From Butyrivibrio sp. VCB2006 (GTDB lineage: Bacteria > Bacillota > Clostridia > Lachnospirales > Lachnospiraceae): a DNA stretch of 64,000 nucleotides. Location of the stretch: NCBI RefSeq assembly GCF_000420945.1, contig NZ_ATVX01000001.1, forward strand, positions 248,001 through 312,000, in the 5' to 3' direction. The position numbers and the translations under genes are program-made. Below, piece after piece: positions 8,028-15,859 of the stretch (within the stretch, counting starts at the first letter, position 1; the number at the start of each line of letters is the position of its first letter). The notes beneath the pieces were generated by a model. It was not told where the DNA came from and did no database searches. It worked only from the letters and a program-made list of their open reading frames with translations.

Positions 8028-9802
8028 TGAAATACATTGATCCCAAGAACTTCAGATTAAAGGATAATATCGACTGGAAAGCCCAGGCTGCCAATATGAA
8101 GGAAATAGCCGGGATTGCCATGGAGCTGGTAAAAGAGACAGACTGGAGCGATGTGGCTAAGGCTGCCGGCAAGGATGCAAAGGGTATCAAAAAGCGTCTT
8201 ACCCATGAGCTTGATCTTCTTAAGCAGATGTCTCCCGATGAGGTTAAAGACCTTGTACTGAACGGAGAAAAACAGCTTGGTAAGCTATATGCTAATGGCA
8301 AGATGGCTACAGTCAGACGTGAGTGGCGAGGTGTCAAGGACACAGGTGTTGACTTCTATGAATGGGCCAAGATGTGGGGAATGCTTCTTGCAACTTTCTC
8401 ACAGGATCTTGTTCCGGCCATGATGGGAGCAGTACATTACAGATGGATGGTTTCCTACTTCTGCTGTCACTCATTTATGGACAAGAATACATTGGGACTA
8501 CGAGGACGAGCTCTCAAGATGCATCACGAGCTCATCTACTCAATCTTCAGATATGTTGCCGAGAACCTGGTTCTTCTTATGAAGGCAGATGAGAAGGTTG
8601 GTAATTCCAAAGAGCTTTCCAAGAAGATAGTTCTTTTTGATGAGATGACAATGTCACAGATCATGGCAGGCTTCCCTGATCTTATCGGAATACCTTATCA
8701 GCTGATGCCGGTATTTCTTTTGTCTGAGATTGATCAGCTGGCCTGCATGCCATATATCGATGCGGTTGAGTCATACGGACTGCCGTCGGATACCTGTCCG
8801 GTTCCGTCATCGGAGTGCGGTGCTGCTGTAATTGATGCCCTTCCTCACATGGGAGCATGCTTCATTTCAAGTTCGATGCCCTGTGATGGTTCAGTAATGG
8901 CATCATCTTATACAAGTCGTAGATTTAGAGATCTTCCTACATATCACCTGGCTTTCCCAGTTAGATATGAGGATGAATCCTTAATGGATGCAGCGGTTAA
9001 AGATATCAAGGGCTGCATTAAGTTTATCGAAGATAACACCGGAGCAAAGTGGAACTGGGATGCTTACTTTGCTGCTATGAAGAGATTCAATATAGAGACC
9101 AAGTATGAGCTTGAAAAGTGGGAAATCAATCAGACTCCGAATCCTCAGCTCATCGGACCATGTTACGAGCTGTTCCGCAAATGGAACTACGAGATGGATG
9201 GTGGTCTGGATCCCAGAATTATCAAGACCTTCTACAATGTAGACAAACTCATGAAGAAGGCCTATGAGATGAAGGATGAGCCATGGCGTGGCAAGATGAA
9301 GTACAGGGCAATTGTTTGGTCAATCCCTGCTCACTACTACGCAAACTTCTCCAACTGGATGGCTAACTGTTGGGGAGTAGATATTCTGGTAGAGATGGAA
9401 TCACTTAACTTTACCAAGCCTCTGGAAACCCAGAATCAGGACGAGGCACTTAAGGATCTTGCAAGACTCTATGAGCGTATGGTCATGAGAAGACACACCA
9501 ACGGTGGTTATGATCACGTAGTAACAGAGCTTTGGAGACAGTGCGAACAGTGGAATGTTGATTTCGTACTTATGTACCAGCATGTATCCTGCAAGAACAT
9601 GGCTACAGTACAGGGACTTTTCGAAGATCAGGCAAGAGAGCGCGGAATTAAGCTTTTATGGGTTTCTCACGATCTTATGGATCCTAGAACGGTATCAAGA
9701 AAAGATATGCGTGCTCAGGTCAATGAGTTCATGAGAACAGTAATGAAGGCAGAACCTGTAGATCCTTCTTTGGAGGATTTTGAGGATGATACAACGTGGT
9801 GA
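8027..9802 (+). CDS. 2-hydroxyacyl-CoA dehydratase-like large subunit (HgdA-like), copy 2
   Basis: A 591-residue partner of the copy-2 HgdB-like protein and paralog of the 561-residue copy 1. Aligned landmarks are GLPSDTCP, MPCDGSVM, ANCWGVD, SCKNMA, DPRTVSRKDM and an acidic tail ending in Trp. The N-terminal 110 or so residues, rich in Lys and Trp, are an extension relative to ordinary HgdA and differ between the copies. The ATG at 8027 sits 7-8 bases after AAGGGGG and overlaps the upstream stop; an in-frame GTG at 8024 is less likely. The next gene is the activase that should power this enzyme with ATP. Reaction and substrate cannot be read from sequence. Confidence 0.85.
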   Translation: MKYIDPKNFRLKDNIDWKAQAANMKEIAGIAMELVKETDWSDVAKAAGKDAKGIKKRLTHELDLLKQMSPDEVKDLVLNGEKQLGKLYANGKMATVRREWRGVKDTGVDFYEWAKMWGMLLATFSQDLVPAMMGAVHYRWMVSYFCCHSFMDKNTLGLRGRALKMHHELIYSIFRYVAENLVLLMKADEKVGNSKELSKKIVLFDEMTMSQIMAGFPDLIGIPYQLMPVFLLSEIDQLACMPYIDAVESYGLPSDTCPVPSSECGAAVIDALPHMGACFISSSMPCDGSVMASSYTSRRFRDLPTYHLAFPVRYEDESLMDAAVKDIKGCIKFIEDNTGAKWNWDAYFAAMKRFNIETKYELEKWEINQTPNPQLIGPCYELFRKWNYEMDGGLDPRIIKTFYNVDKLMKKAYEMKDEPWRGKMKYRAIVWSIPAHYYANFSNWMANCWGVDILVEMESLNFTKPLETQNQDEALKDLARLYERMVMRRHTNGGYDHVVTELWRQCEQWNVDFVLMYQHVSCKNMATVQGLFEDQARERGIKLLWVSHDLMDPRTVSRKDMRAQVNEFMRTVMKAEPVDPSLEDFEDDTTW

Positions 9803-9874
9803 TATAGGGATGGAAAGTCATATAATGATGTGCTTGCACAAATCAAATTTTTTGAAATGAAAGGGTATAAAAGA

Positions 9875-10669
9875 ATGAAATATTTTGGTGGATGTGACGT
9901 AGGATCAACTTACACAAAGGCTGTAATTATTGACGAGACAGGCAAGATGGTAGCTAATACTACCTTGAAGAGTAAGATTATTGCACAGGAATCTGCAGAG
10001 ATGGCTATGAAGGAAGTTGTAAGCCAGGTTCCGGAACTTAACAGCTCCAAGGACCTTACATACCTTATCGGTACAGGATACGGACGTAACAAGGTTCCAT
10101 TTGCTGATGAGAACATTTCTGAGATTTCATGTCATGCTATGGGCGTACATGTAACAAATCCAAGCGTTAAGGCTATCATCGATATCGGTGGTCAGGACGT
10201 TAAGGGTATTGCAATTGATACAGACGGAACAGTTAAGAACTTTGCCATGAACGATAAGTGTGCTGCCGGAACAGGTAGATTCTTTGAGGCTATGGCAAGA
10301 TCCTTCGAGATGAGTCTTGAGGACTTCTCTAAACTTTCTCTTAAGGCCAAGAACGTTATTCCTATCACAGCTCAGTGTACTGTTTTTGCTGAGTCTGAGG
10401 TTATCACCCTTGTTGGTGAAGGAAAGCCTATGGACGAGATTGCAGCTGGTATCGAGATGGCAGTTGCTAAGAGATGCTTCGTAATGAGTAAGAAGGCCGG
10501 AGCTACAGATTCCATCACACTTACCGGTGGATGTGCTAAGAATGATGGTCTTAAGGCTGCTATTGAGCAGGTACTTAAGCTTAAGGTTGTTAATCTTTCT
10601 ATCGATCCTCAGCTTATGGGTGCCCTTGGCGCTGCTGAGTACGCAAGACAGAAAGGCCTTGCTAAATAA
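9875..10669 (+). CDS. ATP-dependent activase of 2-hydroxyacyl-CoA dehydratase (HgdC/BcrAD family)
   Basis: A 264-residue ASKHA-fold homodimeric ATPase that donates low-potential electrons to dehydratase or reductase partners. It has CDVGSTYTK at the N-terminus, DIGGQDVK, NDKCAAGTGRFFE (C129) and TAQCTVFAESEV (C168). The two cysteines match those that hold the single [4Fe-4S] cluster between the subunits in HgdC. I place the start at the ATG 9875 (AAAGGG upstream), which matches the usual N-terminus; an upstream TTG at 9830 would add 15 unlikely residues. It is the only activase in the window and would have to serve both HgdBA-like pairs. Confidence 0.92.
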   Translation: MKYFGGCDVGSTYTKAVIIDETGKMVANTTLKSKIIAQESAEMAMKEVVSQVPELNSSKDLTYLIGTGYGRNKVPFADENISEISCHAMGVHVTNPSVKAIIDIGGQDVKGIAIDTDGTVKNFAMNDKCAAGTGRFFEAMARSFEMSLEDFSKLSLKAKNVIPITAQCTVFAESEVITLVGEGKPMDEIAAGIEMAVAKRCFVMSKKAGATDSITLTGGCAKNDGLKAAIEQVLKLKVVNLSIDPQLMGALGAAEYARQKGLAK

Positions 10670-10688
10670 GAAAAAGAGAGGATAAAAC

Positions 10689-10856
10689 ATGAGTAAAGCT
10701 CTCAAGATTATAGGCACTATCTTAAAAGTGCTGACAATTATCACCGGTGTTTTGTTTGTTATCTATTTCTGGAATCTTGATCAGAAGTTGATGGCATGGC
10801 TTTATACTGTTGTTAACAAGATTTTTGATCGAAAGAAAGCTGATGTCAGATTCTGA
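10689..10856 (+). CDS. Small single-span membrane protein of the second dehydratase-like operon
   Basis: A 55-residue ORF in the gap between the activase and the AcsB-like gene. It begins 19 bases after the activase stop with GAGAGGAT as ribosome site. It has a hydrophobic segment from about residue 7 to 29 and a basic tail (IFDRKKADVRF). The post-membrane motif Y-F-W-N-L-D-Q-K-L-M corresponds to F-Y-W-D-L-D-G-K-F-M in the 75-residue protein at 2677-2904. The paired occurrence beside both HgdBA-like pairs argues that it is a true gene and a component of the system. Function unknown; a membrane anchor is the simplest idea. Confidence 0.75.
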   Translation: MSKALKIIGTILKVLTIITGVLFVIYFWNLDQKLMAWLYTVVNKIFDRKKADVRF

Positions 10857-10912
10857 TATAACAGAAAGGCTGACTGTCAGAAATATGATTTATAGTAAGG
10901 AATTTAGATAAC

Positions 10913-11638
10913 ATGAAATTGTATGACGGCATTATATCGGACACCATGGAAGTTCTGGAGTCCTACAGAGACTTAGACGGGGTAAAAAAATATCCGTATG
11001 CCGGCAGTTCCTGGAAAGACAATGAAAGCAGTGAATTTATTATGCAGAGGGACGTTGCCCTTGAACTTGGGGCAGGAGGAGAGCCCTCAGTGAATTACAC
11101 GCTTGTGTCTACATCAGGAATTGTCACAGAAGACGAAGTATTAGTCTATGGACCTGATATTAATGAGATTAAAGGAAATACTGCTTTTGCAAGAATAGTT
11201 ATTTTGGATACGAAGGATCTTAAGGAAGATCAGGATACTGAAATAGCTTTTGCTGCTATCAGAAATCTTGAGTTCGTAAGGTATCACGTTTTTCCAAAGG
11301 GCTACATGGTAAGAGTATCAGCCCGCAGCAATCAGGAGCAGATCAGAATCAGCCAGGGTGCCTTCTCAAATGGAATTAACTTTGCCAAGGTTGGAGCTCT
11401 TTATATCAAAAAATATAAAGAGGTTCCCGAGGTCAAGAAGGTAAGGGTTATCTTTATAACAGAAAAAGAGCTGGTAGAAAAGCTGATGCCTAATGCAGAC
11501 AAGGCTGATACCATAACCAAGACCTTGACACATATTCTGGACGGAATGCCTACCGATTGCGGACATTGCAGCATGAAGCCTGTCTGCGATGAAGTAGAGG
11601 GTATGAAGGAACTGCATCTTGGCAAAAAGAAGCAGTAA
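10913..11638 (+). CDS. Truncated acetyl-CoA synthase (AcsB/CdhC)-like protein
   Basis: A 241-residue protein that resembles the middle part of the CODH/ACS beta subunit. VYGPDINEI at 78-86 matches the VIGPDIDDI region of AcsB. QIRISQGAF, then LYIKKYKEVPEVKKVRVIFITE (143-184), matches the WVRISKEAF ... VDRVQVTIYTD region. CGHCSMKPVC (C216, C219, C225) aligns with the first A-cluster cysteines. It ends there, so it lacks the downstream Cys-Gly-Cys nickel motif and the C-terminal catalytic domain of ACS (about 700 aa). It may bind an FeS cluster or metal without being an acetyl-CoA synthase. It sits between the small membrane protein and the reductase on the same strand. Homology is judged by eye and should be tested by profile search. 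Confidence 0.72.
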   Translation: MKLYDGIISDTMEVLESYRDLDGVKKYPYAGSSWKDNESSEFIMQRDVALELGAGGEPSVNYTLVSTSGIVTEDEVLVYGPDINEIKGNTAFARIVILDTKDLKEDQDTEIAFAAIRNLEFVRYHVFPKGYMVRVSARSNQEQIRISQGAFSNGINFAKVGALYIKKYKEVPEVKKVRVIFITEKELVEKLMPNADKADTITKTLTHILDGMPTDCGHCSMKPVCDEVEGMKELHLGKKKQ

Positions 11639-11709
11639 GAATTATTTGGGGCATTATTAGAATCCGGGATAATACCGGAGAAGACCATAGATAAGGGGGT
11701 ATAGAAGGT

Positions 11710-13773
11710 TTGAAACAAGAGTATGAAGCATTGTTCACGCCTTGGAAGATCAGAAATCTAGAAATAAAAAACAGGATTGTTCTGGCGCCTATGGGTGGAA
11801 CATGTATTTTTGGATGGATGGAGCCCGGGGGAAGCCATTTTGACAAAGAGGCTGCAAGACTCCTTCTTAAGGTTGCCAAGCACGATTGCGGCCTGGTAAT
11901 TCCTGGAATTGCGCCGGTAAAAGATATGCTGGGCGGCAAATGGCTGTATCAGAATCCCGGCAAGTTTAAGCAGCTTGCTGGCTTTATGGATCAGCTTCAC
12001 GGCACAGGTGCGAAGATGTTTGTACAGTTAACTGCAGGATTCGGAAGGTCTTTTGCCATGACAGATTCTCTTGCAATCCTTATCAGGAACAAGGCTCTGG
12101 GCAAGGTTGCGAAACCTTATGTTGACCCTGAGTATCTGACAGCTGCGCCTTCAGTTCTTCCTAACAGATGGGCTGATGACATCATGACAAGACCTCTTAC
12201 AGTTGACGAGATTCATGACATTGTATATGCCTTCGGTGAGACTGCTAGACTCTGCAAAGAAGCAGGAGTTGACGGTATAGAGGTTCATGCTGTTCATGAA
12301 GGATACCTTCTTGATCAGTTTACTCTTGGTTATACCAACCATAGAAAAGATGAATATGGCGGATCTTTTGAGAACAGATATCGTTTTGCTGTAGAAATTG
12401 TACAAGAAATCAAGAAAAAATGCGGAGAGGACTTCCCTGTTTCTCTTCGTTATTCTGTGCGCTCCATGACCAAGGCCTTCCAGTATGGCGCTATGCCTGG
12501 AGAGGACTTTGAGGAAATCGGACGTGATATGGAGGAGTCTGAGAAGGCTGCCAAGTACCTGCAGGATGCTGGCTATGACATGCTCAACTGCGATAATGGT
12601 ACCTATGATGCCTGGTACTGGGCTCATCCACCACAGTATATGCCACAGAACTGTAACCTTGAGGATGTGGCTCATATCAAGAAGTTTGTTGATATTCCTG
12701 TTGTCTGTGCCGGCAAGATGGAACCTGATGCCGGAGCCAAGGCTATTAAGAACGGGGATATAGATGCTATGGCTGTTGGTCGTCAGTTTCTGGCTGACCC
12801 CAAGTGGGTTGCTAAATTGGAACGTGGACTGGAGGCAGATATTCGTCCATGTATCTGCTGTCATACAGCCTGCTTTAACCTTACCAAGCACGGTAACAGT
12901 GCTAATGACCAGGATCTTTCCGAATCTGCGGGAATGTGCAAATGTGCAGTTAACCCTCGCAGTATGCAGAGCAAAAAATATCGCGTAATTCCTGCCAAGG
13001 ACCCTAAAAAGGTTGCTATTATCGGCGGCGGCATCGGCGGTATGGAAGCAGCAAGAATCCTTGCTCTTCGCGGACATGAGCCTGTAATCTATGAAAAGAC
13101 AAATGAGCTTGGCGGTGTATTTATCGCTGCTGCAGCTCCTGAGTTCAAGGAAAAAGACAAAGCTCTTATTGAGTGGCAGAAACGTCAGCTCCGTAAGCTT
13201 GGCGTTGAGATTCATATGAATACTGAGGTTAAGGCTGATTCACTTCCGCAGGCCGATGAATATATTATTGCAACCGGTGCGGAGGCTAATCGTATTCCTA
13301 TTCCGGGAGCAGCTGATTATGCTATGGATGCAACAGATTATCTTCTGGATAAAAAGAAGGTTGGTAAGAATGTTGTTATCATTGGTGGTGGTCTTACAGG
13401 ATGTGAAATTGCTCTTGATCTGTTCAGAAAGGGCAAGAATCCTCAGATAGTTGAGATGAAGGATGATCTCATTTCAGTTAAGAATATGTGTCTTGCTAAC
13501 ACAAGCTATCTTCGTGACTGCTTCAAGACCAACAAGGTCCCTGTATATCTTAAGGCTTCCGTTCAGGAAATTAAGGAAGACAGCGTAGTCATCACAACAG
13601 GTGATGGCAGAACAGTAACACTTCCTGCAGATAATGTAATTATGTCTGTTGGATATCACGCAACACCTCTTCTTGAGGCTGCCAAGAATGTACACCTTCT
13701 CGGCGATTGCAAGAAGGTAGGAAATGTTCGTAGCGCTGTTTGGGGCGCTTGGGACATCGCAATGAAGATGTAA
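11710..13773 (+). CDS. Old-yellow-enzyme-type FMN/FeS/FAD oxidoreductase (FadH/BaiCD-like)
   Basis: A 687-residue three-domain reductase of the 2,4-dienoyl-CoA reductase / trimethylamine dehydrogenase type. The N-terminal FMN barrel starts YEALFTPWKIRNLEIKNR and has the catalytic stretch EVHAVHEGYLLDQF (191-204). Cysteines C381, C384, C388 and C412 hold a [4Fe-4S] cluster. Two dinucleotide-binding motifs follow, IGGGIGG near 435 and IGGGLTG near 555. Such enzymes reduce activated C=C bonds with NAD(P)H or pass electrons to partners. The start is TTG with GGGGG about 11 bases upstream. It closes the plus-strand dehydratase-like operon and could provide electrons or reduce an enoyl product; that link is inferred from position. 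Confidence 0.88.
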   Translation: MKQEYEALFTPWKIRNLEIKNRIVLAPMGGTCIFGWMEPGGSHFDKEAARLLLKVAKHDCGLVIPGIAPVKDMLGGKWLYQNPGKFKQLAGFMDQLHGTGAKMFVQLTAGFGRSFAMTDSLAILIRNKALGKVAKPYVDPEYLTAAPSVLPNRWADDIMTRPLTVDEIHDIVYAFGETARLCKEAGVDGIEVHAVHEGYLLDQFTLGYTNHRKDEYGGSFENRYRFAVEIVQEIKKKCGEDFPVSLRYSVRSMTKAFQYGAMPGEDFEEIGRDMEESEKAAKYLQDAGYDMLNCDNGTYDAWYWAHPPQYMPQNCNLEDVAHIKKFVDIPVVCAGKMEPDAGAKAIKNGDIDAMAVGRQFLADPKWVAKLERGLEADIRPCICCHTACFNLTKHGNSANDQDLSESAGMCKCAVNPRSMQSKKYRVIPAKDPKKVAIIGGGIGGMEAARILALRGHEPVIYEKTNELGGVFIAAAAPEFKEKDKALIEWQKRQLRKLGVEIHMNTEVKADSLPQADEYIIATGAEANRIPIPGAADYAMDATDYLLDKKKVGKNVVIIGGGLTGCEIALDLFRKGKNPQIVEMKDDLISVKNMCLANTSYLRDCFKTNKVPVYLKASVQEIKEDSVVITTGDGRTVTLPADNVIMSVGYHATPLLEAAKNVHLLGDCKKVGNVRSAVWGAWDIAMKM

Positions 13774-13793
13774 TAGGACGAAAATTCAAATAT

Positions 13794-13890
13794 AAAATAC
13801 ATGTTTAAGCCTCATGGTGCTAAGCATTCCTCCGAGCCCACAACGGTGGCCTCGGATACATAGCACCAAAATCGTTTAAACATGTATTTT
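13794..13890. terminator. Large nested inverted repeat between convergent genes (probable bidirectional terminator)
   Basis: Three nested stems. The outer is a 15-bp arm (AAAATACATGTTTAA, 13794-13808) paired with 13876-13890. The middle is TGGTGCTA (13815-13822) with TAGCACCA (13861-13868). The inner hairpin is CCGAGCCCAC / GTGGCCTCGG (13832-13855) with one mismatch. A-runs and T-runs flank it on both sides. It lies between the reductase gene and the convergent PilZ gene. Confidence 0.75.
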
Positions 13891-13965
13891 TTATATTCTT
13901 ATTTTCTGTTTATAGAAATATATTCAATTGTAATTGCTTGTCCTTCGCATTCGCTCTTTTTGAAC

Positions 13966-14883
13966 TTACACATCTCGAAGGTCCAGGAGATTCTCAATAG
14001 CCTTAGCTTGTTCCTTCATGCGGGCTTCTTTCTTTTGCTCACGAAGAGTTTTAGGCTCACGGCTTATGTGTTCCAGATTAGCAGGATCAAGAGGATTGGA
14101 AGAAGAAATTCTCCTGTTTGGGGAGTTCTTTTCAGGGATAATGTTTCTTGCAAGGTCCTCTTCAACCTCCACAATCTGCTGTTCCTTGGTAATATCAGGA
14201 TTAAGATCAGTAGGAATAATATCCTCCCTGATTGGAGTAGCAATGATGCCGGAATCTTCCGGAGTTCCGTACTTTTCACTCTTTTTGGTATTAAGAAGAC
14301 CAATGAGGTCTACGTTCATGTTGGAAATACTGCAGCCTAGCGCAGGTCTGTCAGAAACGGAGAACATTCTGACCACAGTGGCTGTGACCTCGTATTGATG
14401 GAGCAGTTCACCGTATCTAAAGGTTACATCAATCTGATCCCCAACCCTTACCTTGGTGGCATTATCTACTATCAGAGACATTCCTCTCATGGAAATATCA
14501 TGAACAATACAGTTCTTAATAGTTGCGGAATTGCCATTGGTTCTGAAAACTCCGAGTTTTTCCAGGAAAAAGCGCTCCGCTTTACGCTCGTTTTCAGGCT
14601 CAAGAGAAGAAGAGCAGCGTATAAGATGAAAATTGCCGTATCTGGTTTTGACGGGAGTTACGGATGTAGACATGAATTTATAGATTCTGCCATCTCTTTT
14701 GTTGCGAATCTGAATCTGAGAGGGCTCTAGAAATTGCATATATTTGCCAAAGTATTCCATTGGCTTCACAAGGAGGCCTGCGTTGACACCAAAAATGGCC
14801 TCTGTCATAAGAACAACGTTATGCTGATTTATGGATGCATGAATTTTTACTTCGGATCCGGCTGCAATATCGTTGATGTTCAT
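13966..14883 (-). CDS. PilZ-domain c-di-GMP receptor protein
   Basis: A 305-residue cytosolic protein. Residues 1-90 form a YcgR-N-like beta-rich domain. The PilZ domain follows, with the c-di-GMP-binding RxxxR (R100-R104 in ERKAER) and D129-I-S-x-x-G134 (HDISMRG). The last 90 residues are a charged tail ending in a basic helix. Such proteins slow flagella or control secretion when c-di-GMP is high; the target here is unknown. I start at ATG 14883 (GGGGGA five bases upstream); a GTG at 14895 would add four residues. The nearby EAL and GGDEF genes (15860-19071) make a signalling group. Confidence 0.87.
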   Translation of the reverse strand: MNINDIAAGSEVKIHASINQHNVVLMTEAIFGVNAGLLVKPMEYFGKYMQFLEPSQIQIRNKRDGRIYKFMSTSVTPVKTRYGNFHLIRCSSSLEPENERKAERFFLEKLGVFRTNGNSATIKNCIVHDISMRGMSLIVDNATKVRVGDQIDVTFRYGELLHQYEVTATVVRMFSVSDRPALGCSISNMNVDLIGLLNTKKSEKYGTPEDSGIIATPIREDIIPTDLNPDITKEQQIVEVEEDLARNIIPEKNSPNRRISSSNPLDPANLEHISREPKTLREQKKEARMKEQAKAIENLLDLRDV

Positions 14884-14969
14884 TGATTCCCCCACTGAAA
14901 CTTAGGATCGGAAATTGTTGGCTGATAATACAAACTAATATAGAAAGGCGTAATAACCGCCTATAAATA

Positions 14970-14978
14970 TGATATAAT
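14970..14978 (+). promoter_or_regulatory. Extended -10 promoter of yggS
   Basis: TGATATAAT is a perfect extended -10 (TGnTATAAT), about 90 bases upstream of yggS and just after the divergent PilZ gene. No good -35 is seen at 17 bases, which is usual for extended -10 promoters. Confidence 0.55.
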
Positions 14979-15066
14979 GGGCATGTTATTTTAGCAAGAA
15001 AATATCGTTTTTACCAAGATGCTGGTTAGACATAAGATTATTTGGACATTAGGAGAGAGAACATCA

Positions 15067-15759
15067 ATGATAAAAGAAAACCTTGAAATAGTTGAGAAGA
15101 ATATTCAAGAAGCCTGCAAAAGGGCCGGAAGAGATAGAAGCGAAGTTACACTTATTGCAGTCAGCAAGACTAAACCTGTAAGTGATATAAGACAGGCTAT
15201 GGAATGCGGAATTACTGTATTTGGCGAAAACAAGGTTCAGGAAATAAGAGATAAGACTGCTGAGATCAAAGAGCCATTGTTCTGGCATATGATTGGACAT
15301 CTTCAAGCCAATAAGGTTAAGTATCTTCCTGGAGTTGCGTGCATGATCCACTCCGTTGATAATGTGAAACTTGCGGATGAAATTGAGAAACAGGCAGCCA
15401 AACATGACATTGTTATGGATGTACTTGTAGAAGTTAATATGGCTCATGAGGACACCAAGTTTGGCATCACTCCGGAGGAAGCGCCTGATTTTGTAAAAGA
15501 GATAAGTGTCAACAAACATCTTAAGATTCGCGGACTTATGACCATAGCGCCATATACAGAGGAACCTGAGACAAACAGAGTTTTCTTTAGCGGACTTCGT
15601 AAACTGAAGGATGAAATTAACGCTATGAATATTCCGGGAGTAAATATGGATACTCTTTCAATGGGTATGACGGGAGACTATGAAGTTGCTATCGAAGAGG
15701 GCGCAACCTTCGTAAGAGTGGGCACCGGAATCTTTGGTGAGCGAAATTATTCTAAATAA
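15067..15759 (+). CDS. yggS: Pyridoxal phosphate homeostasis protein (YggS/YlmE family)
   Basis: A 230-residue PLP-binding TIM-barrel protein that buffers pyridoxal phosphate. It has no known catalytic reaction. Landmarks are LIAVSKTK, whose first Lys forms the Schiff base with PLP, FGENKVQE, WHMIGHLQANK, and the C-terminal LSMGMTGDYEVAIEEGATFVRVG with the phosphate-binding end. The ATG at 15067 follows AGGAGAGAG; the upstream TTG/ATG options lack this spacing. In many Firmicutes it lies by sepF and divIVA, but here it stands alone between promoter 14970 and terminator 15804. Confidence 0.93.
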   Translation: MIKENLEIVEKNIQEACKRAGRDRSEVTLIAVSKTKPVSDIRQAMECGITVFGENKVQEIRDKTAEIKEPLFWHMIGHLQANKVKYLPGVACMIHSVDNVKLADEIEKQAAKHDIVMDVLVEVNMAHEDTKFGITPEEAPDFVKEISVNKHLKIRGLMTIAPYTEEPETNRVFFSGLRKLKDEINAMNIPGVNMDTLSMGMTGDYEVAIEEGATFVRVGTGIFGERNYSK

Positions 15760-15803
15760 AAAATGTGAAATATTAAATAAACATAAACGAATTTACACTA
15801 ATT

Positions 15804-15845
15804 ATGCCGGATAGTATAATTTACTTATACTATTTGGCATTTTTT
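15804..15845 (+). terminator. Intrinsic terminator after yggS
   Basis: ATGCCGGATAGTATAA pairs with TTATACTATTTGGCAT across a short loop and is followed by TTTTT. Confidence 0.85.
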
Positions 15846-15859
15846 GTGTGGGGATGAAA

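Noticed and set aside
6834..9802. 2-hydroxyglutaryl-CoA or phenyllactyl-CoA dehydratase of amino acid fermentation
   Set aside because: No CoA-transferase, 2-hydroxyacid dehydrogenase or acyl-CoA dehydrogenase is adjacent, and the large subunit is longer than known ones, so a specific substrate cannot be assigned.
12151..13215. 354-aa minus-strand open frame
   Set aside because: Antisense to the OYE-type reductase, whose flavin and cysteine motifs are continuous across it.
2055..13773. A complete CO dehydrogenase/acetyl-CoA synthase cluster
   Set aside because: No CooS/AcsA, CdhDE corrinoid proteins or methyltransferase are present, and the AcsB-like protein lacks the Cys-Gly-Cys motif; only maturation-type genes and a fragment exist.
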